From Oscillospiraceae bacterium (lineage in GTDB: Bacteria > Bacillota > Clostridia > Oscillospirales > Ruminococcaceae): a stretch of 46,628 nt of DNA. The stretch is taken from assembly GCA_022508925.1 (NCBI GenBank), contig JAFLUF010000008.1:1-46628 (forward strand). The letters are read 5' to 3'. The notes below the pieces were generated by a model. That model was not told the origin of the DNA, searched no databases, and saw nothing but the letters and a program-made list of their open reading frames with translations. This document shows positions 41,145-46,628 of this stretch, piece by piece (within the stretch, counting starts at the first letter, position 1; each line of letters opens with the position of its first letter). The position numbers and the translations under genes were made by a program.

Positions 41145-42353
41145 TTACGGCAGATAATCAACAATTTTAAGCTGATTTTCAAACGTCTTTTTTGCCAGGC
41201 TGTAGGTAAACGAAGGACAGCCGTGTTTTTTCGCAAGCTCCTCGGTGTAATTATCCCAACGGTATATCTTAAGGTTGGAATGCGAGCTGTTGTTGTCATA
41301 ATGCGTAACTATCGGTATAGCTTCGGGTTCGGAAAGAATGATCTTTCCCGTTTCGAGATCTTTGGTTACGGTGAGTTGCCCGATCATTCCAAACATCCCG
41401 AGAGGCACGTCCATATGCGAAACAAGGTTTCCGAGGCAGTAGAACACGAACGCCTCTCCGCCGTCGGGCTTTGTCACATACTCCATGGGCTGAACGGTAT
41501 GCGCCTGCGTTCCGATTATAATGTCAGCCCCCCAGTTAACAAGATTCTGCGTTATCTGCTTTTGCGAAGCCGAGACCACCCCCGTAGTTTCAACGCCGTA
41601 GTGCGGGCTTACCACAACAACGTCCGCAAGCTCGTCAGCCCTCTGAACGAGCTTTTTGATCCTCTCGGTCTCATAAAGATAGGTTATGCTAAATCCCGAG
41701 TCGCGCGGGAAAGGAACGTCGTTCGTATGTTCCATAAATCCGAGAAAGGCGAATGTAATACCGTTTATATCAACAATTGGTATATCGTCCTCTTTTTCTT
41801 TTGTCGACGCTCCGTATACAAGAATGTCGGGGTGTTTTTCAGACCAGTATTTAAGCGTTGATCTGAGACCGCTTATGCCCTTGTCAAGCAGGTGGTTGTT
41901 GCTTACTGACATCGCGTCAAAACCGATATCCACCATATGGTCTCCGCACGCGCCGGGCGTTACGAAAGTCGGATAATTCGACGGCTCAAACTCGTCCGTG
42001 ACGATAGTTTCCTGATTTAAAACGGCATAATCCGCGTTTTTGATAAGATCCGCGACTTCCTCATAGACAGGTCCGAAATCATAGCCGTTTCCGCCTGTTC
42101 TGTTGTACGCCTGCTTGTAGATAGTGCTGTGGATAAGATTATCTCCCGCGCAGAGAAGCTTTACCGTCGGGTTTTCAACAGGCTCGGGAGTAGACTCGTG
42201 CCCTGAGGTCTGCTCAGGACCTGACTGCTCATCGGAAGAGTTGTTTTCAACATCCGAGGATGAGTTATCGTCGGAAGAATCGACGACTATCTGCGTCTGG
42301 GTACAGCCCGTAAACAACAATACACATAAGAATAATAGCAAAAACTTTTTCAT
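41145..42353 (-). CDS. capA: CapA-family lipoprotein (metallophosphatase fold)
   Basis: From the ATG at 42353 (AAGGGGG upstream) the protein has 402 residues; the frame is open further upstream but without a signal sequence start. A lipoprotein signal ends LLFTGC with lipid-anchor Cys17, followed by a Ser/Asp/Glu-rich linker to about residue 60. The CapA domain has CAGDNLIHS, LNQETI, SNNHLLDKG, VVSPHYGVE and GTQAHTVQP, the family's metal-site motifs. CapA/PgsA proteins act outside the membrane in capsule or poly-gamma-glutamate attachment. It is the last gene of a three-gene operon ended by the terminator at 40963-40987. No pgsBC genes are seen, so a polysaccharide role is likelier. Confidence 0.9.
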   Translation of the reverse strand: MKKFLLLFLCVLLFTGCTQTQIVVDSSDDNSSSDVENNSSDEQSGPEQTSGHESTPEPVENPTVKLLCAGDNLIHSTIYKQAYNRTGGNGYDFGPVYEEVADLIKNADYAVLNQETIVTDEFEPSNYPTFVTPGACGDHMVDIGFDAMSVSNNHLLDKGISGLRSTLKYWSEKHPDILVYGASTKEKEDDIPIVDINGITFAFLGFMEHTNDVPFPRDSGFSITYLYETERIKKLVQRADELADVVVVSPHYGVETTGVVSASQKQITQNLVNWGADIIIGTQAHTVQPMEYVTKPDGGEAFVFYCLGNLVSHMDVPLGMFGMIGQLTVTKDLETGKIILSEPEAIPIVTHYDNNSSHSNLKIYRWDNYTEELAKKHGCPSFTYSLAKKTFENQLKIVDYLP

Positions 42354-42414
42354 TGTTATTCCCCCTTGATATAACATATGTAAAGAAAAATCAAACACCG
42401 TTTCCAATACGGTT

Positions 42415-43533
42415 TTATCTGACAATAAAAGCGTCGGGCAGCTTCCATGATGACTGGCTGTAATAAAAAGTAACGCTGTTCTGGAGATATTCTCCGTTGT
42501 AGTACATACAGGTGGAGCTTCCGCCGTCGATATTCGCGGCGTTTACCGCGCCATAGCGCGTCATTATTTCGATAAGGTCCGCCGCGGACGCTCCGACATG
42601 ACCGTTTGAGCCGCGTCCGTCCGTAACAAGAAGCATGATAGCTCCGTCCGCGCGCTGCCCGATAGCCGTGCGAGGATTAAGTCCGCTTCCCGCGCCCTTT
42701 ACATCTCTCGGAACTCCGTTTAATACAAGCTGTACAAAATGGTTATTGTCGATGCTTGTCTGCTCCTGAAAGCAGACCGCGTCGCGTATCCCCATTTCTT
42801 TTATCATCTTCTCGGTTTCCGCGGCGTTCATTTTGCTTATGTCGATTATCTGCAGAATGTTGTTATCGGTAAGCCCGACAAGAACCAGTCCGGACGCTTC
42901 ACTCGGACGGTTTCTGATGACAACGCCGTCCGCTACGACAATTCCGTAAGCGTGTCCGCCGACGTTGTTGTGAGAATTGTAAAGTCCTCCGTTTACGCCG
43001 CCAATCGCTCCCGCTTTTTCCACTATGTTCTTAAGCGGTATTCCCTCTTCAAGCCATTCGTCGGGAGCTGACGCGGTACAGGCTACCGCCACCCTCGAAG
43101 GATCCTGAATTATCATAAGTGTGGCTTTATATGTAAGTCCCGCGATCTCAACTATCTCTATGCTTGACATATCCACGCCCTCGGGCGTTTCGCCGTTTTC
43201 ACCCTGCTGCGGAAGAGAGATCATTCCCTCGTTTATGTTTATGTCTCCGACAGCCTCAAGCTTTGTACCGTCGATAATTTCCTGTATTTCGCTCTCGGAA
43301 AGGACAAGCGAAGCTAAAAACTTCATCTGTCCCGTTTCAAGAACAGTCGTTACAAACGTGTTTTTTGAAGCCCCGTAGGCGCAAATCACCTTAAGCATTA
43401 CGAACAGCGTGACCGCGACTATCAGTATAAACACGCCTACAAACGCGAAAAACTGTCCGATCCTTTTCGGGACGGAGGTTCTCGCGACGGCAGGCAGCTT
43501 TGAAGCTTTTTTCTCCTTTTCCTCAACAGTCAT
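42415..43533 (-). CDS. Membrane-anchored phosphodiester glycosidase (NAGPA domain)
   Basis: The 372-residue protein has one N-terminal helix (about 28-52) and an extracytoplasmic NAGPA domain with GAIGGVNGGLY, NPRTAIGQRADGAIMLLVTDGR and ANIDGGSS, the family's catalytic-region motifs. These enzymes hydrolyse phosphodiester alpha-N-acetylglucosamine linkages and are common in Gram-positive exopolysaccharide loci. It is the middle gene of a three-gene operon: three bases after the upstream gene and 61 before capA. In a locus rich in phospho-substituents it could remodel phosphodiester-linked glycans at the cell surface (inference). Confidence 0.9.
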   Translation of the reverse strand: MTVEEKEKKASKLPAVARTSVPKRIGQFFAFVGVFILIVAVTLFVMLKVICAYGASKNTFVTTVLETGQMKFLASLVLSESEIQEIIDGTKLEAVGDININEGMISLPQQGENGETPEGVDMSSIEIVEIAGLTYKATLMIIQDPSRVAVACTASAPDEWLEEGIPLKNIVEKAGAIGGVNGGLYNSHNNVGGHAYGIVVADGVVIRNRPSEASGLVLVGLTDNNILQIIDISKMNAAETEKMIKEMGIRDAVCFQEQTSIDNNHFVQLVLNGVPRDVKGAGSGLNPRTAIGQRADGAIMLLVTDGRGSNGHVGASAADLIEIMTRYGAVNAANIDGGSSTCMYYNGEYLQNSVTFYYSQSSWKLPDAFIVR

Positions 43534-43536
43534 AAT

Positions 43537-45054
43537 TCATTCTTCCTCCAGATTCTCCTGCATGAGCGCGATTCTCCAGCTTCCGTCGTCGATCTTGACA
43601 AAGTAGACGATGCTGTTGAAAACATCGGTTCGGTACCCGATAAATCTGTCCTCATAGATCAGCGTCATGTGTTTTTCAAAATAAACATTGCACGAAAAAC
43701 AATCGCCGCCGTAGCTTGTGAAATTTGTGACGCTTTCTTTTGAAAAACCGTCCAAGGTGTGGAGACTTGTAAACTTAATGTCGGGTCCGTATGCCCACTG
43801 CTTTGCGTAAGTATAATACTCCGAATCGGGAATAAGATATTCCGCCATTGTGTAAAAGCCGTTATCCTCTCCGCCTATGTCGTTTGTCATAAACTTGCTC
43901 CATAGCTCGGTTACAAAAAGGATATCGACCTCTTTTGCGATACGCTCGGGAATCTCTTCGAACGTTTCGACAGAAATACGTGAGCTTCCGCTGGAAACAT
44001 CAAAGCTTTTGGGATTTGTACCGTCCGTAACCTTCGCCGATATGCTTTCGCTGAACAGTGAGAACGTATAGCGCTTTTCCTTCGGAAGTTCAACTCCCGC
44101 ATATTTCAGAAGATTTACAGCGTCGGGATTATCCGCTATCTCCGGCTCGGGAAGTGTCATTCCCTCAACCGAAAGCACACAATCCTCCGGAACAGACACT
44201 GTATAATCAAACAGCGGTATTTCCTCGCCGTCAATATACTTATGCTCTTTTCCCATGGCGTCCTTTATTACGACCGCGGGCTTGTCCATTTCGCGGATAT
44301 GATAAACTTCATCCTTTCCGCTCGGGGTGCCGGAAAGCTCTTTTCCGTTTACCAAAACGCTCACGCCCTTTGGAAGAGTGATACGGTAGTCAAAAAACAC
44401 GGGTTTTACAATGTTGTTTTCCACCGTATACCCGATATTCTTCCCCTCTTTGTCGGTATATGTGATCTCGGGAGCGTTAAACAGTCCCGAAACGGCATAT
44501 ACGGGAGTCTCGTACATATCGTCAAGTTCTTCTTCGGTCGGTTCAATGCCGTTGATCTTCGCGGTAATTCCTTCGGGACAGTATATATGCAAATTATAGA
44601 CCGAGTCCGTTACGACGGGTGAAAAACCGCTTAAACTCCATTCCGCCGATGTAAAAAACAACAGCCTTGTTTTGGGATCTTTCCCGTCAAGCTTTATTTT
44701 ACCGACATTTTCATCTCCGCTTTTTACAAGATAGGTTTTGGAAAGCTCGCTGCTTTCCGAAGCAACGATGTTGTATGTAAGCTCCTTTCCGATAACCTTA
44801 GACGAGTAAGCCTGTCTGAACGCTTCGGGGTCATTGTTTTCATATCGGTTATTGCACAGAGCCGCGAAATCGATCTGTGACACAAGCGCGCCGCTTTGCA
44901 GCCCGTTTATCTGCTCCTCTACTATCCGCTCGGGCTGAACCCTGTCAAAATCACTGACGGTTATATTCACGTAAATTAAAAACGCTCCGCAGAGAACTGT
45001 CAGAATACCCGCGAAAATAATCAGCGCTTTGACAAATCTGCTTTTTATTTTCAT
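43537..45054 (-). CDS. Single-pass membrane protein with three TcaA-like repeat domains
   Basis: From the ATG at 45054 (GGGAGGAA upstream) the protein has 505 residues; the extra 53 codons upstream overlap the promoter and are not coding. One helix (about 8-28) anchors an extracytoplasmic chain. Three repeats share the pattern Y-x-(V/I)-x-x-P-(E/K)-G/D-x3-x-(V/I)-(N/E)-G at about 154-170, 222-240 and 282-302, resembling the immunoglobulin-like modules of TcaA/YvbJ-type envelope proteins. The C-terminal third (about 380-505) resembles an NTF2-like fold, with aromatic residues near FYTMAEYLIPDSEYYTYAK, but that is a weak judgement. It leads the NAGPA-capA operon. It probably has a cell-wall sensing or scaffold role. 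Confidence 0.72.
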   Translation of the reverse strand: MKIKSRFVKALIIFAGILTVLCGAFLIYVNITVSDFDRVQPERIVEEQINGLQSGALVSQIDFAALCNNRYENNDPEAFRQAYSSKVIGKELTYNIVASESSELSKTYLVKSGDENVGKIKLDGKDPKTRLLFFTSAEWSLSGFSPVVTDSVYNLHIYCPEGITAKINGIEPTEEELDDMYETPVYAVSGLFNAPEITYTDKEGKNIGYTVENNIVKPVFFDYRITLPKGVSVLVNGKELSGTPSGKDEVYHIREMDKPAVVIKDAMGKEHKYIDGEEIPLFDYTVSVPEDCVLSVEGMTLPEPEIADNPDAVNLLKYAGVELPKEKRYTFSLFSESISAKVTDGTNPKSFDVSSGSSRISVETFEEIPERIAKEVDILFVTELWSKFMTNDIGGEDNGFYTMAEYLIPDSEYYTYAKQWAYGPDIKFTSLHTLDGFSKESVTNFTSYGGDCFSCNVYFEKHMTLIYEDRFIGYRTDVFNSIVYFVKIDDGSWRIALMQENLEEE

Positions 45055-45121
45055 AATTCCTCCCAAATGCTGTGAATAATACTGCGAATAAGACTTAAAA
45101 TAATTTTTGGCACCACATTTA

Positions 45122-45150
45122 ATTATACCACACACACTTGTTTTTTTCAA
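45122..45150 (-). promoter_or_regulatory. Extended -10 promoter of the TcaA-like/NAGPA/capA operon
   Basis: On the minus strand TTGAAA (45145-45150), 17 bases, then TATAAT (45122-45127), with TG one base before the -10. Transcription should start near 45115, about 60 bases before the ATG at 45054. Confidence 0.82.
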
Positions 45151-45308
45151 GATATTTTTCGCTATTTTGTTCTCAAATATCAGGGATTTATGAAACAAAT
45201 GACAAAATCGCACGTTCTCGGATACAATTATCCGTTTTTTCGTATCACCTCAATACTAATAAACAGAAAAAATGCCGCCCGCGTCACTTTTTATTCAAAA
45301 AATTTTAC

Positions 45309-45435
45309 AAAAAAATCTCCGGCGTTATTAGGGATCGTGTGATATAGAAGTATCGCACGATTCGAGCTGCAACCTTTGACAATGTTTCACGCATGAGACG
45401 TATTGCCGAAGGCGGCTCGCCTTGACTCCGGAGAT
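45309..45435 (-). ncRNA. Candidate structured RNA or structured 3' UTR of mnmA
   Basis: On the minus strand an 8-bp closing stem joins 45428-45435 (ATCTCCGG in RNA sense) to 45315-45322 (CCGGAGAT), followed at once by a run of T residues (45309-45315), as in an intrinsic terminator. Inside are a 6-bp hairpin AAGGCG/CGCCTT (about 45408-45422), a short stem around 45396-45408, and a strong 10-11-bp hairpin (45334-45344/45351-45361). The multibranched layout is more than a terminator needs. It could be a processed 3' end or an independent small RNA; I do not recognise a known family. Confidence 0.4.
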
Positions 45436-45456
45436 GATTATTCGGTTAGAAATGAA

Positions 45457-46527
45457 TTACAAAATCGTTCCGCCGCCGACAACCGTATCGCCGTCGTAAA
45501 GCACGACAGCCTGTCCTCTTGTAATGGCGCGCTGAGGCTCGTCGAATGTCACCTCGAGCTTATCGTTTACCTGAATGACAGTCGCGGGCTGCTCGGTGTG
45601 GCGGTAGCGTATCTTCGCCTTTACTCTCATAGGCTTGTCTATCTTTTCAACCGAAATGAGATTTATATTTCCCGCCGTAAGCCGATTTGAATAAAGCTCG
45701 CTGTCCTTCCCTACCGTTACGGTATTTTTATCCTTGTCGATATTAAGCACATACAACGGTTCGGTGTATGATATTCCAAGCCCCTTTCGCTGACCGATGG
45801 TATATCTGATTATTCCCTTGTGCTCGCCGAGAACGTTCCCCGACGTATCCACAAAATCTCCGCCCGGATATGTCCGCTTTGTGTAGTACTCGATAAAATC
45901 CGCGTAGCTTCCGTTCGGCACAAAACATATATCCTGACTGTCGTGCTTTTTCGCGTTTAAAAAGCCCTGCTCTTCGGCAATTTCCCTTATCTCGGGCTTT
46001 GTGTAATTTCCGAGCGGGAACATCGTGTGTGCGAGCTGTTCCTGCGTCATCGCATACAGCACATAGCTCTGGTCCTTTTCGGGATATGCCGCTTTTTTCA
46101 GCAGGCAGCGTCCCGACTGTTCGTCAAGCTCTATCCGCGCGTAATGCCCTGTTACGATATAGTCGCAGTCAAGTTCTCTTGCCCTGTGATAGAGCTTATC
46201 GAATTTGAGATAGCGGTTGCAGTCGATGCACGGGTCGGGAGTTTCTCCGTTTTCGTATGCCGTGACAAAGCGGTCGATGACCTTTTCCTTAAACTCATCG
46301 GAAAAATTAAACACATAATGCGGCATATCCATGGCAAACGCCACTCTCTGAGCGTCGTTTACATCGTCGAGCGAACAGCAGGTCTTATCCCGGGAAACCT
46401 CAATATCCTCGTTGTGAAACAGCTTCATCGTAACTCCAATGCAGTCGAAGCCGTCCTTTTTCATCAGATACGCCGCAACGCTTGAATCAACTCCGCCGCT
46501 CATAGCAATAACAGCCTTTTTATTCAA
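45457..46527 (-). CDS. mnmA: tRNA-specific 2-thiouridylase MnmA
   Basis: The protein of about 356 residues shows the PP-loop AMSGGVDSSVAAYLM, MKLFHNED, the first catalytic Cys region TPDPCIDCNRYLKF, TGHYARI, KDQSYVLYAM, the second catalytic Cys in HDSQDICFVP, and IGQRKGLGI. It thiolates U34 of Lys, Glu and Gln tRNAs using ATP and sulfur relayed by a desulfurase. I prefer the TTG at 46527 (giving MNKKAVIAMSGG, with GGGGTG six bases upstream) over the GTG at 46536. It is a housekeeping gene flanking the glycan locus, with the structured element at 45309-45435 after its stop. Confidence 0.95.
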   Translation of the reverse strand: MNKKAVIAMSGGVDSSVAAYLMKKDGFDCIGVTMKLFHNEDIEVSRDKTCCSLDDVNDAQRVAFAMDMPHYVFNFSDEFKEKVIDRFVTAYENGETPDPCIDCNRYLKFDKLYHRARELDCDYIVTGHYARIELDEQSGRCLLKKAAYPEKDQSYVLYAMTQEQLAHTMFPLGNYTKPEIREIAEEQGFLNAKKHDSQDICFVPNGSYADFIEYYTKRTYPGGDFVDTSGNVLGEHKGIIRYTIGQRKGLGISYTEPLYVLNIDKDKNTVTVGKDSELYSNRLTAGNINLISVEKIDKPMRVKAKIRYRHTEQPATVIQVNDKLEVTFDEPQRAITRGQAVVLYDGDTVVGGGTIL

Positions 46528-46563
46528 CCCGCTCACCCCTATTTAAATAGAAATTTCAAAACC

Positions 46564-46590
46564 ACTCAACGTGCCTTTGGCACGTTGAGT
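46564..46590. repeat. Perfect hairpin near the right end
   Basis: Arms 46564-46575 and 46579-46590 pair over 12 bp with a TTT loop. The following sequence to the window end is GC-rich and again palindromic in character (CACTTCACACTCCG...CTTCGTGT), resembling a dispersed intergenic repeat. No T-tract follows closely. Confidence 0.75.
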
Positions 46591-46628
46591 TAGCCAAACG
46601 GCACTTCACACTCCGCTGCGCTTCGTGT

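Larger units (their letters stand above)
45055..45456. other. Gene-free interval with promoter and structured RNA candidate
   Basis: This 402-base gap between mnmA and the capA operon holds the promoter at 45122-45150 and the foldable, T-tract-ended element at 45309-45435. No protein gene was found on either strand. Confidence 0.7.

Noticed and set aside
41022-41861. 279-codon plus-strand frame antisense to capA
   Set aside because: Overlaps a clear CapA coding sequence and has shadow-frame composition with no domain.
45334-45420. Riboswitch on the plus strand (AAGTA and GCCGAAG resemble lysine-riboswitch elements)
   Set aside because: Other conserved elements are missing and no plus-strand gene follows; the T-tract and closing stem fit a minus-strand RNA instead.

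Overview
The window looks like a chromosomal segment of an anaerobic, low-to-moderate GC Gram-positive bacterium of the Clostridia, probably a Ruminococcus/Oscillospiraceae-like gut organism. The grounds are a ferredoxin-dependent 2-oxoacid oxidoreductase operon, Gram-positive envelope genes (TagGH-type exporter, Sip-type signal peptidase, CapA, LicD), AGGAGG ribosome sites, consensus sigma-A promoters, and GC-rich intergenic hairpin repeats of a kind I associate with that family. No tRNA, rRNA, CRISPR array, transposase or integrase was seen. Taxonomy is inference. Layout: (1) 1-1885 holds two small hypothetical genes bracketed by an inverted repeat. (2) 1886-5132, minus strand, is a four-subunit 2-oxoacid:ferredoxin oxidoreductase plus a P-loop ATPase. 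(3) 5195-45054 is a very large surface-glycan locus made of several transcription units. (4) 45457-46527 is the housekeeping gene mnmA. The glycan locus divides as follows. 5195-7136 (minus, own promoter): UDP-galactopyranose mutase and a DUF4422 glycosyltransferase. 7632-16822 (minus, ended by a terminator at 7399-7436): a GtrA flippase-like protein, two GT2 enzymes, a 1327-residue polytopic membrane protein, a TIM-barrel isomerase, an atypical SDR and an FAD oxidoreductase; together they resemble a three-component (GtrA/GtrB/GT-C) extracytoplasmic glycosylation system with its own sugar-tailoring enzymes. 17069-17386 (minus): an XRE regulator. 17967-29657 (plus, perfect consensus promoter): LicD, two GT8 enzymes, CDP-6-deoxyhexose synthesis (RfbF, RfbG, a reductase, an RmlC-like epimerase), an acyltransferase broken at a (TA)n tract, an ABC-2 exporter, a GlfT2-like galactofuranosyltransferase and a signal peptidase. 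39049-29833 (minus, a second consensus promoter of closely similar sequence): a YidC domain fused to a CDP-glycerol glycerophosphotransferase domain, a small membrane protein, the complete 2-aminoethylphosphonate (AEP) pathway (PepM, phosphonopyruvate decarboxylase, AEP transaminase) with a PntC/LicC-like cytidylyltransferase, an LTA-synthase-like sulfatase-fold membrane enzyme, and a membrane-anchored protein carrying a phage-tail-type domain. 39536-40847: a two-gene phage-tail-derived island flanked by terminators. 41145-45054: an operon with a repeat-domain membrane protein, an NAGPA-type phosphodiester glycosidase and CapA. How it fits together (inference): the cell appears to make an exported glycan containing galactofuranose and a CDP-derived 6-deoxyhexose, decorate it with phospho- or phosphono-substituents (CMP-AEP via LicD or the YidC fusion), and switch an O-acyl modification on and off by slippage in a TA repeat. 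The strongest candidates for undescribed biology are the YidC-glycerophosphotransferase fusion inside a phosphonate operon, the TA-tract phase-variable acyltransferase, the FAD/SDR/TIM-barrel membrane glycosylation operon, and the phage-tail domain recruited as a membrane-anchored surface protein.
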